From Myxococcaceae bacterium (lineage in GTDB: Bacteria; Myxococcota; Myxococcia; Myxococcales; Myxococcaceae), in NCBI GenBank assembly GCA_016793095.1, contig JAEUJQ010000071.1, positions 182,350 to 246,349 of the forward strand: a stretch of 64,000 nucleotides of DNA, in the 5' to 3' direction. Below, one piece after another: positions 1-10,127 of this stretch. The notes under the pieces were generated by a model. That model was not told the DNA's origin, did no database searches, and saw only the letters and a program-made list of their open reading frames with translations. The translations under genes and the position numbers were made by a program. Numbering within the stretch: position 1 is the first letter of the stretch; each line of letters opens with the position of its first letter.

Positions 1-26
1 GAGGTGTCTCCACAGCAGGAGGCGGC

Positions 27-1463
27 ATGCGACGGATTCTGGGCAGTGCGCTGGTGGTGCTGATGGGCTGCGGGACGGGCACGGCGCTCGTCGAGGACGA
101 CGGCGTCGATGAGCTCGAGGTGGCCGAAGGACCGCTGCTCGGGGCCGATGGGAAAGACGCGGCGGACCGCTCCTGCAACGTGGTGCTGCGCTCCCTGAGC
201 CGCACGCCGAACACCACGGGTGGCTACACGACGAGGTGCACGGCCACGACGGGCTGCGCGGTGGTGTGGACGGGCTTCATCGACGTCTCGGCGCAGGCGG
301 TGGCCGAGGGCGCGAAGGCCTACGTCATGTACAAGAACCAGGACGCCAGCGCGTGGACGCAGGTGACCGGCGTGAAGGCGTCGGGGGCTCCGGCGGGCTA
401 CCAGCGGTACAAGGTGACGCTCTCCAGAAACACCATGTCGGACGGCATGTCGGCGACGGCGATGTCTCGGGCCCGCGTCGACGTGGCGCCCTTCATCAAG
501 CTGCCCACCGGCGCTCGGCTCTTCGACAAGCAGCGCGGCCAGACGGACTTCCAGAACTACACGCTGACCGCGGCGGGTGGCTGGCAGGTGGCGGAGGACG
601 TGACCGTCTGCGGCCCACCGGCGCCGCCCGCGAAGCTCGAGTTCAACACCGGCTTCACGCAGGCGCAGCAGGGCGCGCTCGTCGCGGGAGGCAAGGGCGT
701 CATCCACTTCGCGCTCGACCGCCTGCCCACCTGCCGGGGGACCCACAACGGCTATCCCGCGTGGGACATCCTCGCCCATGTGCGCTTCGCGCCGGGCGGC
801 GAGGTCATCAGTGGCTCGGTGCGCGGCTTCAACACGCCCAACGGCGTGCCGTCGAACTCGACCGCGGTAACGCTGCCCTTCGAGTTCCAGGTGCCGCGCG
901 GCGCGACCTCGGCCGAGGTGTGGTTCCGGAACTTCACCGGCGCGGGCTCGACGTGCGAGGCGTACGACTCGAACCTCGGCGCCAACTACCGCTTCACGGT
1001 GGAGCCGAAGGCCTTCGCGGCCGTGCAGTGGGTGGGGCGCCCCGGCTCGTCCACCACCCGCGCGTGCAGCCGCGCCGAAGGAGCGCCCGCCAGCATCACC
1101 CTCGACAGCTATCTGCAGCAACGCGCCTGCGTGTGGATCGAGGCGGACGTCTACGTGCCCGGGCTGACGGACGGCGTGGGCGGGCTCAAGCCGTACGCCG
1201 TGTTCGCCGAGGTCGAGGCCACGCTCGACGGCGTCGCGCAGGCGCCGCAGCCGCTCTCGTTCATCGGCCGCTTCGGCAACGACTACCGCTTCCGCTTCGA
1301 GGTGCCGAAGAGCGCGCTCTATTACACGGCGTCGAAGTGGACGACGTACGAGTACACGCTGCGCTTCTCCACCGACGGGAAGACGTGGGTGCGCGACGTG
1401 AAGCGTGTGGTGGAGCGCGACGCCTCGTTCTGCAACGCCGCCTGGAGCGACTGCGCGCGCTGA
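27..1463 (+). CDS. Putative lipoprotein of unknown function
   Basis: The product is a 478-residue exported protein of unknown function. A basic start, a hydrophobic stretch and the lipobox LMGC (Cys15) predict a lipoprotein. The mature part begins acidic and then becomes rich in Gly, Thr and aromatic residues with scattered cysteines, which fits an extracytoplasmic beta-rich fold, but no named domain is recognisable. The ATG at 27 is preceded by AGGAGG at 17-22, which supports this start. The next gene starts 15 bases downstream with its own ribosome-binding site, so the two are probably cotranscribed. Confidence 0.8.
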   Translation: MRRILGSALVVLMGCGTGTALVEDDGVDELEVAEGPLLGADGKDAADRSCNVVLRSLSRTPNTTGGYTTRCTATTGCAVVWTGFIDVSAQAVAEGAKAYVMYKNQDASAWTQVTGVKASGAPAGYQRYKVTLSRNTMSDGMSATAMSRARVDVAPFIKLPTGARLFDKQRGQTDFQNYTLTAAGGWQVAEDVTVCGPPAPPAKLEFNTGFTQAQQGALVAGGKGVIHFALDRLPTCRGTHNGYPAWDILAHVRFAPGGEVISGSVRGFNTPNGVPSNSTAVTLPFEFQVPRGATSAEVWFRNFTGAGSTCEAYDSNLGANYRFTVEPKAFAAVQWVGRPGSSTTRACSRAEGAPASITLDSYLQQRACVWIEADVYVPGLTDGVGGLKPYAVFAEVEATLDGVAQAPQPLSFIGRFGNDYRFRFEVPKSALYYTASKWTTYEYTLRFSTDGKTWVRDVKRVVERDASFCNAAWSDCAR

Positions 1464-1478
1464 GGAGGCGTCGCGAAC

Positions 1479-2222
1479 ATGCTCGAGCTCAGCTCAGTCA
1501 TCAGCGCGGCGCGCGGTCTCCCGGCGAAGGAGCAGGCGTGGTGGCAGGCCGCGTACGTGGGGGCGAACGACCGCCGGCCGCTGGCAGACTCGCTCGCCCG
1601 CATCGAGCGGCAGGCGCCGAAGAAGCTCGAGGAGATCTTCAAGCTGTGTGGCCACGGGAGCGATGACGACGTCCTGCCGTGGCACCTGGCTCTGCTTGCG
1701 CGCTCCGCCGGAGTGTCCAGGCCGACGGTGACGGCGCTCCCAACGAAGCCAGCGTTCGTCCTTGGCTCGCTTCACGTCAAGGGGCCGCTTCAGCTCAAGG
1801 CGCCGCTCGTGGTGACGGGCGACCTCACCGTCGATGGGCCGGTGGTGGACCTGACCGAGAAGTGGCTGCTGCTCGTCGTCGGCGGCTCGCTGAAGGCGCA
1901 CGCCATCGCGAGCAGCCAGGACCTGCTCGTGGGCGGAGACTGCACGGTGCGGGACCTCGTCTGGGGCGCTGAGGTGCACTGCCCGTTCGTCGTGAGAGGC
2001 CGGGTGAAGACACCGCTGGCGGTCTGGAGTGACCGGCGGCCGCATACGATCGGCGACGCCGGGGGCATCGGCGAGGTGCTGGCGACGCCCGCGCAGGAGG
2101 CGCTCGAGCGCCGCTTCGACCCGGCGCTGCTCCAGGCTGGAGAGTTCAAGCAGAAGGCGCTGGTCCAACGGTTGGTCAGCGGCAAGCCGTTTGGTCCAGC
2201 CGCCCCGTCGAAGCGTCGCTGA
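1479..2222 (+). CDS. Hypothetical protein with a beta-repeat, bactofilin-like core
   Basis: A 247-residue protein with no signal peptide. Residues 1-80 look helical and charged. Residues about 85-180 show a regular alternation of short hydrophobic strands and Gly turns (for example LVVTGDLTVDGPVV and LLLVVGGSLKAHAI), reminiscent of the stacked strands of polymer-forming bactofilins, although I cannot assign it to that family. The tail is basic and ends in KRR. GAGGAGG at 1463-1469 precedes the ATG. A weak copy of its 3' end seems to follow the stop codon (see the repeat at 2196-2310). Confidence 0.75.
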   Translation: MLELSSVISAARGLPAKEQAWWQAAYVGANDRRPLADSLARIERQAPKKLEEIFKLCGHGSDDDVLPWHLALLARSAGVSRPTVTALPTKPAFVLGSLHVKGPLQLKAPLVVTGDLTVDGPVVDLTEKWLLLVVGGSLKAHAIASSQDLLVGGDCTVRDLVWGAEVHCPFVVRGRVKTPLAVWSDRRPHTIGDAGGIGEVLATPAQEALERRFDPALLQAGEFKQKALVQRLVSGKPFGPAAPSKRR

Positions 2223-2310
2223 GCCAACGGCGTCGTCGCGTCGAGGGCCGCCGATCGGCCCAGCCGCGGCGCGTCGAAGCGCCCTCGCTGACCTGACCGG
2301 GTCGTTGCCT
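2196..2310. repeat. Possible degenerate duplication of the preceding gene's 3' end
   Basis: The last coding bases and stop of the gene ending at 2222 (core CAGCCGC..CGTCGAAGCG..CGCTGA, about 2197-2222) recur about 66 bases later (about 2260-2292) with small gaps. Similarity is imperfect, and the region is GC-rich, so chance is possible. The rest of the convergent gap up to 2463 shows no gene. Confidence 0.3.
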
Positions 2311-2463
2311 CGACGGCCAGCCGGCGTCCAGCCCAGCGGCGTGGCCACGTCGGCGCCCGCGCAGACCCGACCGAGTCCCGGCCTCGATGGGCAGCCGCCA
2401 TGCGGAGCTCAGCCCACGCGGGGCGTGTCCGCGGGCGCCTCGCGAGCGGTCGAGTTGCTCGCC

Positions 2464-4029
2464 TCAGCGGTCGGCGTTGATCGTCACCGTCTGGAGCGCC
2501 TTCGGCCCCGGCGCAGAGGGGGCCTGTGCCGGCGCAGCGGATTGCACCGTGCTGAGCGCCGCGACGAGCGCGCGTTGGCCGTGGGGCCAGGGAGCCTCCG
2601 GGCCCTCCAGTTGCCGGAGCCGCTGCGACACCAGCCGCGCCGAGGGCAGCCGCTTCGCCACGTCGCGCTCCAGCAGGCTCGACACCAGCTCGTCCACCAT
2701 CGCGGGAAGGCCAGGGCGCGCCATCGACGGCAGTGGAATCGGCTGCTCGACCAGCGCGCGCACCAGCGCGGCGTCATTGTCAGCGACGAAGAGACGGCGC
2801 CCGCACAGCAGCTCCCACGCCGTGACGCCGAAGGCGAAGAGGTCCCACGAGGGCGCGGGCCTCACCGCGTCGAGCTGCTCCGGCGCCATGTACGCGAGCT
2901 TGCCGCGCACGGTGCCCGTCGCCGTGAGCCCGCCCGACGCCTGCCAGCGCGCCACGCCGAAGTCGCTGATCTTCACCTCGCCCGAGCGCGACAGCAGCAC
3001 GTTGGGCGGGTTGACGTCGCGGTGCACGAGCCCGACCGACTTCCCATCCGGCGACGGCTTCTCGTGCAGGTACGCGAGGCCCTCGGCCACCTCGGCGATG
3101 ACGAAGAGGCAGGCCGGCAGCGGCAGCAGCTCGCCACGCCCCGCGTAGGCCCTGAGCAGGGCCGACAGGGTGACGCCGTCGACGTACTCCATGGCGAGGA
3201 ACCACGAGTCGAGGTGCCGCCCGAAGTCGAGCACCTGCACGAGGTTCGGGTGCGCCAGCGTCGCGCCCAGCTCGGCCTCACGGCGGAACATGGCCACGAA
3301 CTGCTCGTCCTGCGCGTGCGAGGGCAGCACCCGCTTCACCGCCACCTTCCGCTCGAAGCCGCCCTCGGGGGAGTACGTCGCCGCGAAGACCTCGGCCATG
3401 CCACCCGCGCCCAGGCGCTCGCCCAGCACGTATTTGCCGGCGAAGTCCTTACGCCGTGACTCCTCGACCAGCCCGCGCACGCGGGAGACGAGGTAGCCCG
3501 CGCCGAGGCCCGTCAACACGAGCGTGATGGACGGGCCCGTGAGCTCAGCGGGCGGCGCGTGCAGCCTCCACAGCAGCACCGTGATGCACCCGAGCGCCGA
3601 CACCGTCGCCAGCGCGATGGACACGAGGTCCAGCGACACCCCCGCCAGCACGACGCCCGCCGCCAGCGCCGGGGCGAGCGAGCCGAGCAGGTAGACGGGC
3701 TCGCCCATCGACGCGATGGCCGACAGGGACACCAGGCACATCACCGGCATGTCGAGCAGGCCCACCGCGAGCCCTGCGTGCGAGAGCAGCGCGGGCCACC
3801 TCACTGTCATGCCGAGCAGCAGCAGCGAGCTGGCCGTGTAGGTCGCGAAGAAGGGCAGCGTCGCCTGCCAGTCCGCCAGGCCCTCGACCTTCGCGAAGTA
3901 CAGCGTGGCGAGCAGGTACGTCGCCGCCCCAGCCGCACGCATCCGCACCAGCACCCGCGAGGTGCGCCCGCGCTCCTCGTGGATGAGCTTCTGGAGGTGC
4001 TGCCGCACCGCGCGGTTCAACGTCGCCAT
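2464..4029 (-). CDS. Membrane-anchored Ser/Thr protein kinase
   Basis: A 521-residue PknB-type kinase in an unusual order: about six hydrophobic segments lie in residues 30-185, and the cytoplasmic kinase domain follows (about 200-470). Visible motifs are the Gly loop GAGGMAEVF, the ATP-anchoring VAVK (Lys232), the catalytic loop HRDVNPPN and the metal-binding DFG. The HRD motif has Val-Asn instead of the usual Leu-Lys, but Asp and Asn are kept, so it should be active. The C-terminal 50 residues are Pro/Ala-rich. No ligand-binding domain is visible, so the input is probably sensed through the membrane part. It is convergent with the gene upstream in the window and divergent from the fatty-acid operon. 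Confidence 0.92.
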   Translation of the reverse strand: MATLNRAVRQHLQKLIHEERGRTSRVLVRMRAAGAATYLLATLYFAKVEGLADWQATLPFFATYTASSLLLLGMTVRWPALLSHAGLAVGLLDMPVMCLVSLSAIASMGEPVYLLGSLAPALAAGVVLAGVSLDLVSIALATVSALGCITVLLWRLHAPPAELTGPSITLVLTGLGAGYLVSRVRGLVEESRRKDFAGKYVLGERLGAGGMAEVFAATYSPEGGFERKVAVKRVLPSHAQDEQFVAMFRREAELGATLAHPNLVQVLDFGRHLDSWFLAMEYVDGVTLSALLRAYAGRGELLPLPACLFVIAEVAEGLAYLHEKPSPDGKSVGLVHRDVNPPNVLLSRSGEVKISDFGVARWQASGGLTATGTVRGKLAYMAPEQLDAVRPAPSWDLFAFGVTAWELLCGRRLFVADNDAALVRALVEQPIPLPSMARPGLPAMVDELVSSLLERDVAKRLPSARLVSQRLRQLEGPEAPWPHGQRALVAALSTVQSAAPAQAPSAPGPKALQTVTINADR

Positions 4030-4214
4030 CGCGCGCCGAGTTGAGCACCGTTGGACCCTGCGCGCCGCGTTCCTGCACCATCACCCCGTCTTCTCAGGGA
4101 CTTCAAGTCTCCAGTGGAGACACTTCGCGCCACCCTGCCGAATTGCCTGCCGGCCTTGACGCCCTGCGCTATGGATCGCGCCGCTTCGCAGTCTTCTCTC
4201 ACCCGGAGTGCCTC

Positions 4215-6602
4215 ATGAAGATTCGCAAGGTGGCTGTCCTCGGCGCGGGCGTGATGGGCAGCGGCATCGCCGCGCACCTGGCCAACGCAGGAATCCCCGT
4301 GCTGCTCCTCGACATCGTGCCGCCGAAGGCCGAGCCGACCGACAAGCCCGACTCGAAGGCCTTCCGGAACAAGTTCGCCACGTCGGCAGTAGCGAGCCTC
4401 GTGAAGCGGAAGCCCGCGCCGCTGATGACGCCGCGGGCGGTCGGCCTTGTCGAACCCGGAAACCTCGAGGACGACCTCGCGCGGGTCAGTGAGTGTGACT
4501 GGGTCATCGAGGTCATTCCAGAGGACCTCAAGCTCAAGAACGACCTCTTCCGGAAGCTCGAGAAGCTGGTCCACGCCGACGCCATCGTCAGCTCGAACAC
4601 CTCGGGCATGAGCATCAAGGGCATGACCGAGGGCACCAGCGACGCCTTCCAGAAGCGCTTCCTGGTGACGCACTTCTTCAACCCCGTTCGCTACATGAAG
4701 CTGCTCGAGCTGGTCGCCGGCGAGAAGACCGACCCGGCCATCATGAAGCGCGTGCACGAGTTCGGGGAGCGCACCCTCGGCAAGGGCATCGTCTACGGGA
4801 AGGACACGACGAACTTCATCGCCAACCGCATCGGCACCTACGGGATGATGCGCACGCTGCAGCTGATGGAGCAGCACGGCCTCGTCATCGAAGAGATCGA
4901 CAAGATCTTCGGCCCCGCCATGGGCCGCCCCTCGTCGGCCGTCTTCCGCACCGCCGACCTCGTCGGCCTCGACACGTTCTTCCACGTCACGAAGAACTGC
5001 TACGACTCGCTGCCGAACGACGAGTGCCGCGACACGTTCAAGCCGCCCGCCTTCCTCGAGAAGATGATCGAGAAGAAGATGCTCGGCGACAAGACGCAGG
5101 GCGGCTTCTACAAGAAGCAGAAGGGCGGCGAGGGCGAGAAGGAGATCCTCGCGCTCGACCTGAAGACGCTCGAGTACCGCGCGCAGAACAAGGTGCGCTT
5201 CGAGTCGCTCGGCGCCGCGAAGGACATCGAGGAGCTGCCCGAGCGCATTCGCACCGTGCTCACCGGCCAGGACAAGGCCGCGAAGTTCGCCGAGCAGGTG
5301 ACGCTCGACACGCTGGCCTACGCCTCGCGCCGCCTCGGGGAGATCGCCGACGACTACGTCAACATCGACCGCGGCATGCGCTGGGGCTTCGCGTGGGACA
5401 TGGGCCCGTTCGAGGTCTGGGACGTCTACGGCGTCGAGAAGGGCGTCAAGCGCATGAAGGAGCTCGGCATCGCCGTGGCGCCCTGGGTCGACGAGATGCT
5501 GAAGGCCGGGCGCACCACCTTCTACGGGCGCGACGGCGTCAACGACACGTACTGGGACGTGAAGTCGAAGTCGGCGAAGCCCGTCGACCGCATCGCGCGT
5601 CAGGTGTCCGTCGAGCTCTTGAAGCGCGGCGACAAGAAGGTCGAGGGGAACGACTCCGCGACGCTCTGGGACATGGGCGACGGCGTGCTGCAGCTCGAGT
5701 TCCACTCGAAGATGAACAGCATCGACACCAACATCATCGAGCTGATGAACAAGGCGGTGGACCTCGCCGAGAAGAGCTGGCGCGGCATCGTCATCGGCAA
5801 CGACGGCGCGCACTTCTCGGCCGGCGCGAACCTCGGCATGTTGCTGTGGGCCATCAAGGACAACCAGTGGGACGACGTGCGCAAGCTCATCTCGGCCTTC
5901 CAGGCCGCGAACCAGCGCATGCGCTACTCGTCGATTCCGGTGGTGGCGGCGCCCTTCAACTACACCTTCGGCGGCGGCGCCGAGGTCGCCATGGGCGCCA
6001 ACTTCATCCAGGCGTCGGCTGAGACGTACATGGGCCTCGTCGAGGTGGGCGTCGGCCTCATCCCCGGCGGTGGCGGCAACCTCGAGCTGCTCCGCAACCT
6101 CTACGGCATGCACCAGGGCTCGAAGGACATGGACGCGCTGCCGTTCCTCAAGAAGGCCTTCCTCGCCATCGGCACCGCGAAGGTGGCGACCAGCGCCGAG
6201 GAGGCGAAGGAGCTCGGCTTCCTCACCCCGAAGGACGGCATCTCGATGTCGCGCGACCACCAGCTCGCCGACGCGAAGGCGGTCTGCCTCGGGCTCGCCG
6301 AGGGTGGCTTCCGGCCCCCGCGGCCGGCGACCTTCTTCCTGCCCGGCCGCAGCGGCGCCGCCACCATCGACATGATGCTGTACGACATGCAGCTCAACCA
6401 TCAGATCAGCGAGCACGACCGGAAGATCGGCCAGAAGCTCGCCACGGTGCTGACGGGCGGTGACACCTCGCCGGGCGTCGCCACCACCGAGCAGCGGCTG
6501 CTCGAGCTCGAGCTCGAAGCGTTCCTCTCGCTGTGCGGCGAGACGAAGAGCCAGGAGCGCATGGAGTTCATGCTGCTCAAGGGCAAGCCGCTGCGGAACT
6601 GA
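4215..6602 (+). CDS. fadN: 3-hydroxyacyl-CoA dehydrogenase / enoyl-CoA hydratase (FadN type)
   Basis: A 795-residue bifunctional enzyme for two steps of fatty-acid beta-oxidation: hydration of enoyl-CoA and NAD-dependent oxidation of 3-hydroxyacyl-CoA. The dehydrogenase is N-terminal (Rossmann GAGVMGSGIAA at residues 8-18; THFFNPVRY around the catalytic His) and the hydratase/isomerase is C-terminal (oxyanion-hole stretches HFSAGANLGM and FGGGAEVAMG; EVGVGLIPGGGG with the expected acidic residue). This order and length match FadN of Bacillus rather than FadB/FadJ of enterics. I chose the ATG at 4215, preceded by GGAG, because the Rossmann fold begins immediately; a longer upstream frame is not conserved-looking. 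The thiolase follows after 39 bases, as in fadNA operons. Confidence 0.93.
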   Translation: MKIRKVAVLGAGVMGSGIAAHLANAGIPVLLLDIVPPKAEPTDKPDSKAFRNKFATSAVASLVKRKPAPLMTPRAVGLVEPGNLEDDLARVSECDWVIEVIPEDLKLKNDLFRKLEKLVHADAIVSSNTSGMSIKGMTEGTSDAFQKRFLVTHFFNPVRYMKLLELVAGEKTDPAIMKRVHEFGERTLGKGIVYGKDTTNFIANRIGTYGMMRTLQLMEQHGLVIEEIDKIFGPAMGRPSSAVFRTADLVGLDTFFHVTKNCYDSLPNDECRDTFKPPAFLEKMIEKKMLGDKTQGGFYKKQKGGEGEKEILALDLKTLEYRAQNKVRFESLGAAKDIEELPERIRTVLTGQDKAAKFAEQVTLDTLAYASRRLGEIADDYVNIDRGMRWGFAWDMGPFEVWDVYGVEKGVKRMKELGIAVAPWVDEMLKAGRTTFYGRDGVNDTYWDVKSKSAKPVDRIARQVSVELLKRGDKKVEGNDSATLWDMGDGVLQLEFHSKMNSIDTNIIELMNKAVDLAEKSWRGIVIGNDGAHFSAGANLGMLLWAIKDNQWDDVRKLISAFQAANQRMRYSSIPVVAAPFNYTFGGGAEVAMGANFIQASAETYMGLVEVGVGLIPGGGGNLELLRNLYGMHQGSKDMDALPFLKKAFLAIGTAKVATSAEEAKELGFLTPKDGISMSRDHQLADAKAVCLGLAEGGFRPPRPATFFLPGRSGAATIDMMLYDMQLNHQISEHDRKIGQKLATVLTGGDTSPGVATTEQRLLELELEAFLSLCGETKSQERMEFMLLKGKPLRN

Positions 6603-6641
6603 CCCACCTCGCGATTTCGAAACCGGAACAAGGAGACTCCC

Positions 6642-7811
6642 ATGGCTGAGAAGGTCGTCATCGCCAGCACCGCCCGCACGCCGTTCACCCGCGCCCTCAA
6701 GGGGGAGCTGAAAGACACGCGGCCCGACACGCTCGCTGCCCACGTCATCAAGGCGGCCATCGAGCGCGTGCCGGGCCTCCAGAAGGAGATGGTGGAAGAC
6801 GTGGTGCTCGGCTGCGCGATGCCCGAAGCCGAGCAGGGCATGAACGTCGCGCGCATCGCTACGTTGCTCGCGGGCCTGCCCGACACGGTGCCCGCGATGA
6901 CCATCAACCGCTTCTGCGCGTCGGGCGTTCAGTCCATCGCGCAGGTGGCGGCCGGCATCCGCTCGGGCGCGTACCAGGTGGGCGTGGCCGGCGGCACCGA
7001 GACGATGTCGATGGTGCCCATGGGCGGCAACAAGGTGTCAGCCAACCCCGAGCTGATGGAGAAGTTCCCCGAGGTCTACACCTCGATGGGCGCCACCGCC
7101 GAGAAGGTGGCGGCGAAGTGGAACGTCGCGCGCGCCGACCAGGACGTGTTCGCGCTCGAGTCGCAGAAGCGGGCTGCGACGGCGCGCGAGGCGGGCCGCC
7201 TGAAGGACGAGATCGCCCCCATCACCGTCAAGGTCTTCGACGACGCCGGCCACGCGAAGGACGTGACGCTGGCCGACGACACCATCTTGCGGCCCGAGAC
7301 GACGCTCGAGGGCCTGCAGAAGCTGAAGCCTGCCTTCGACGCGAAGGGCACGGTGACGGCCGGCAACGCGTCACCGCTGACGGACGGTGCGGCGGCGGCG
7401 GTGGTGATGAGCGAGGCGAAGGCGAAGGAGCTGGGCGTCAAGCCGCTCGGCTACTTCATCGACTACGTGGTGGTGGGCGTGCCGCCCGACATCATGGGCA
7501 TCGGCCCCGTGCCGGCGGTGAAGAAGCTGCTCGAGCGCAACAAGCTCACCGTGAAGGACATCGACCTCTTCGAGCTGAACGAGGCCTTCGCGGCGCAGTC
7601 GCTGTACTGCGTGCGTGAGCTCGGCATCTCGCCCGACAAGGTGAACGTCAATGGCGGCGCCATCGCGCTGGGCCACCCGCTCGGCGTCTCGGGCGCGCGG
7701 CTCGTCGGCACCATCCTCCGCGAGCTCGAGCGGCGCGGCGGCAAGCGCGGCGTCGTCACCATGTGCATCGGCGGCGGCATGGGCGCGGCCGCCCTCTTCG
7801 AAGTGCCATGA
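6642..7811 (+). CDS. fadA: Acetyl-CoA C-acyltransferase (3-ketoacyl-CoA thiolase)
   Basis: A 389-residue thiolase that splits 3-ketoacyl-CoA into acetyl-CoA and a shortened acyl-CoA, the last step of beta-oxidation. All catalytic elements are visible: the nucleophile in NRFCASG (Cys92), the His of GHPLGVSGA near the C-terminus and the second Cys in CIGGGMGAA. Length is normal for the family. AAGGAG at 6630-6635 precedes the ATG. It sits directly behind the FadN-type gene and its stop overlaps the next start (ATGA at 7808-7811), so all three genes are one transcription unit. Confidence 0.95.
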   Translation: MAEKVVIASTARTPFTRALKGELKDTRPDTLAAHVIKAAIERVPGLQKEMVEDVVLGCAMPEAEQGMNVARIATLLAGLPDTVPAMTINRFCASGVQSIAQVAAGIRSGAYQVGVAGGTETMSMVPMGGNKVSANPELMEKFPEVYTSMGATAEKVAAKWNVARADQDVFALESQKRAATAREAGRLKDEIAPITVKVFDDAGHAKDVTLADDTILRPETTLEGLQKLKPAFDAKGTVTAGNASPLTDGAAAAVVMSEAKAKELGVKPLGYFIDYVVVGVPPDIMGIGPVPAVKKLLERNKLTVKDIDLFELNEAFAAQSLYCVRELGISPDKVNVNGGAIALGHPLGVSGARLVGTILRELERRGGKRGVVTMCIGGGMGAAALFEVP

Positions 7812-8392
7812 AGCGTGGACCGCCGAGGCTGCTCCCAGGGCACGTCCCCGACCTCCCTCCGGAGCGCCTCGAGCCGTACCTGAACCAGCGCTGCAAGGCG
7901 GCGCTGATGAGTGGCCACTCGAAGGGCACGGGTGGATGGTGGAACGTTCCGCTCGAGAACCTCGGAGGCCCCGGCGTGGGGCTCGTCGTGGAGCTGCGTG
8001 GCCTGCCGACGAAGCTCGTCGAGTTCGGCGTCGCCACGGCGTCGTTCGGCGACGGGAGCGACGTCTTCACCAGCGCGCGGCGGTCCGTCGCTGAAGGCGT
8101 GCGCTTCACCTTCGACGACCTGCCGCTGACCCGCCGACGGCGCGCCCCGGCGTTCCCCGCGAAGAAGGCGAAGACCGCGAGGGGACAGCTCGAGCAGCTC
8201 GTCCGGTTCGAGCTGTCCGCGCTCGTGCGCCGCACGAGCCCCTCGCTCGAGTTCGTCTTCCGCTGTCACGCGGCGCCGCCACGCAGGGCAGTCCCCTTCA
8301 CCCTGCGCGCCTGGCCCAAAGCGCACCCCGAGGGCGGCTTCACGATGGGGGCGTGGTTCGGGCACCAGTCGCTCTGGTCTCAGTTCGGCTGA
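7808..8392 (+). CDS. Hypothetical protein coupled to the thiolase gene
   Basis: A 194-residue soluble protein of unknown function. I chose the ATG at 7808 because it overlaps the thiolase stop (ATGA), the usual arrangement for translational coupling. The sequence has no signal peptide or membrane segment; it is basic in the middle (KKAKTARG) and ends with an aromatic, Gly-rich stretch. Its position suggests a link to fatty-acid breakdown, but no catalytic motif is evident, so this is only context. Confidence 0.75.
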   Translation: MKRGPPRLLPGHVPDLPPERLEPYLNQRCKAALMSGHSKGTGGWWNVPLENLGGPGVGLVVELRGLPTKLVEFGVATASFGDGSDVFTSARRSVAEGVRFTFDDLPLTRRRRAPAFPAKKAKTARGQLEQLVRFELSALVRRTSPSLEFVFRCHAAPPRRAVPFTLRAWPKAHPEGGFTMGAWFGHQSLWSQFG

Positions 8393-8567
8393 GCGCTCGG
8401 CGCGCGAACATGGCCGGCCCGGGCCATCGGTGACGGACCGACGTCGAGGGTCAGCTGAGCGTGGGCCGATCGTCCCGGCCCCGCGTCGCAGTCGAATCGA
8501 GCTCCGTCGTATGAGTCGGCTGGGGCCTGCGCAGCAGAATCGATTCACCCGGGGCGCAGCGCTGCCG

Positions 8568-9380
8568 TCAGTCGCGGGTGACGCTCATCGAGGCGAACGT
8601 CCCGACCGGCACCGGCGCGGCCGCGGCCCAGGCCGCCTCACGGAAGGTGCCCGAGGCGACGCAGGCCGAGGACTCCGACGAGCGGTAGTGGCGCGGCGCT
8701 CCCGAGGGCACGCGCATGGCCGCGAAGTACGTGTGCTGGCCCTGCGCGTCCGTCACCCGCAGGTGCGTGACGGTGCTCGTCGGCAGGCCCCCAGCGGTGA
8801 GCGCGCGGTTCAGGTCGGCCGGGTCGTTCGCGGTGCCCGCGGGCATGGTGCAGCCCGAGTCGGCGAAGTCCCCGCCCTCGGACGACTCCCACGCGAGGCC
8901 CAGCGGCTCGCACAGCGGCGTCGGCACCCCCTGCGCACGCGGCGTGCAATAGAGCGAGAGCTGGCTGTCCCAGAAGATGGCGCTCACGTTGAGGCCCCAC
9001 GAGAGCGGCGCCTTCGAGCCGTCGTCGCCGGTGAGGTGAATCGCCTTGAGGCGCGTGCCCGAGGCGAGCTCCTGCCATGCTCGGCCCGGCGTGCCTCCGC
9101 CCGCGCCGGGTCCCCCGCCCGACGTCGTCGAGCCCCCGCCCGCGCCCGGGTTCACCGAGAGGCTCGGCGGCCCGCACAGGCCCTGCGAGCAGATGAGGCC
9201 GAGGCCGCAGACGCCGCAGGTCGCCCCGCGCTGGCCACAGAACGAGGCGGTGGAGCCGAGCTGACAGGTGCCCCGACTGTCGCAGCACCCCATGCAGGTC
9301 GTCGCGTCGCAGCGGCCGCGGGGCCCCGAGGCGACGCAGCCGGTGAGGAGGAGAAACAGGACGAGGGAAAAGGGTCGCAT
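8568..9380 (-). CDS. Lipoprotein with N-terminal CxGCCD cysteine module
   Basis: A 270-residue lipoprotein (lipobox LTGC after a short hydrophobic segment). The mature N-terminus carries a compact module of about ten cysteines with the signature [11 protein letters not shown], followed by [13 protein letters not shown] Gly/Ser linker then leads to a C-terminal domain of about 180 residues with several Cys that I do not recognise. The same N-terminal module occurs in the lipoproteins at 14700-16136 and 57156-59168, joined to other domains, so it is probably a shared surface-display or anchoring unit. AAGGGG precedes the ATG at 9380, which excludes the longer open frame upstream. Confidence 0.85.
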   Translation of the reverse strand: MRPFSLVLFLLLTGCVASGPRGRCDATTCMGCCDSRGTCQLGSTASFCGQRGATCGVCGLGLICSQGLCGPPSLSVNPGAGGGSTTSGGGPGAGGGTPGRAWQELASGTRLKAIHLTGDDGSKAPLSWGLNVSAIFWDSQLSLYCTPRAQGVPTPLCEPLGLAWESSEGGDFADSGCTMPAGTANDPADLNRALTAGGLPTSTVTHLRVTDAQGQHTYFAAMRVPSGAPRHYRSSESSACVASGTFREAAWAAAAPVPVGTFASMSVTRD

Positions 9381-9440
9381 GCCCCTTCTTGGAACGAGCC
9401 CGTCGACTTTGTTGCGGCGCTCTCTGGCATGCTCCTGCCC

Positions 9441-10103
9441 ATGGTGTCGCTGTTGGCCATCGCGGGGCTCGTCGGGGTGGTGCTGCTGGGCGTGGTGGTG
9501 CTCGTCCTCTCGGCGCGGAACCAGGTGACGGTCACGGACGTCCGCCCGCCGCCGCCCGAGGGCGTGGTGCGCGCGCCGGGGACCGGGCCGGCCGAGGTGG
9601 CCGACCTGCTGCGCGCGGGCCGGAAGATCGAGGCCATCAAGAGGTACCGTGAGCTCACCGGCGCCGGCCTCAAGGAGGCGAAGGACGCGGTCGAGGCCCT
9701 CGAGCGGGGCGAGCCGGCTCCGCTGCCCCAGGCGCCACCGGGCGAGCAGCGCCACGTCACCCAGGAGATGGCCAGCGACGACCCCGAGCTGCGCGGGCAC
9801 GTGTCGGCGGGCCGGAAGATCGAGGCCATCAAGCGCTACCGCGAGCTGACGAGCGTGGGCCTCGCGGAGGCGAAGGACGCCGTCGAGGCTCTCGCGCGCG
9901 GTGACGCCTCGCCCGCGCCCGCCCAGCAGACCCGGAAGCGTCACGTCACGGGCGAGCTCGCCATCGACGACGCCGAGCTGCGCGGCCACGTGTCGGCGGG
10001 CCGCCTCATCGACGCCATCAAGCGCTACCGCGAGCTGACCGGTCTCGGCCTCAAGGAGTCGAAGGACGCCATCGAGGCGCTTCGGGATTCGCTCAAGTCG
10101 TGA
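9441..10103 (+). CDS. Membrane-anchored protein with three bL12 C-terminal-like motifs
   Basis: About 220 residues: one N-terminal membrane segment (residues 3-25), then three copies of a 35-40 residue motif of the form (R/K)xI(E/D)AIKRYREL(T)xxGLxE(A/S)KDAxEAL, separated by Pro/Ala-rich spacers. This motif is the RNA/factor-binding helical face of ribosomal protein bL12 (KxAVIKxVRExTGLGLKEAKDxVE). It is not bL12 itself, which lacks a membrane segment and has one copy. An ATG at 9429 is an alternative start; 9441 is preferred because the next, related gene starts with the same MV-hydrophobic pattern. Function unknown. Confidence 0.82.
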   Translation: MVSLLAIAGLVGVVLLGVVVLVLSARNQVTVTDVRPPPPEGVVRAPGTGPAEVADLLRAGRKIEAIKRYRELTGAGLKEAKDAVEALERGEPAPLPQAPPGEQRHVTQEMASDDPELRGHVSAGRKIEAIKRYRELTSVGLAEAKDAVEALARGDASPAPAQQTRKRHVTGELAIDDAELRGHVSAGRLIDAIKRYRELTGLGLKESKDAIEALRDSLKS

Positions 10104-10127
10104 GCGTCGCTGGAGTACGGTTCACCC

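Noticed and set aside
4017..6743. A 908-codon open frame on the minus strand
   Set aside because: Shadow of the FadN-type gene; the plus-strand protein has complete catalytic motifs.
8410..8427. Small hairpin ATGGCC/GGCCAT between convergent genes
   Set aside because: Only 6 base pairs and a 6-base loop in GC-rich DNA; not convincing as terminator.
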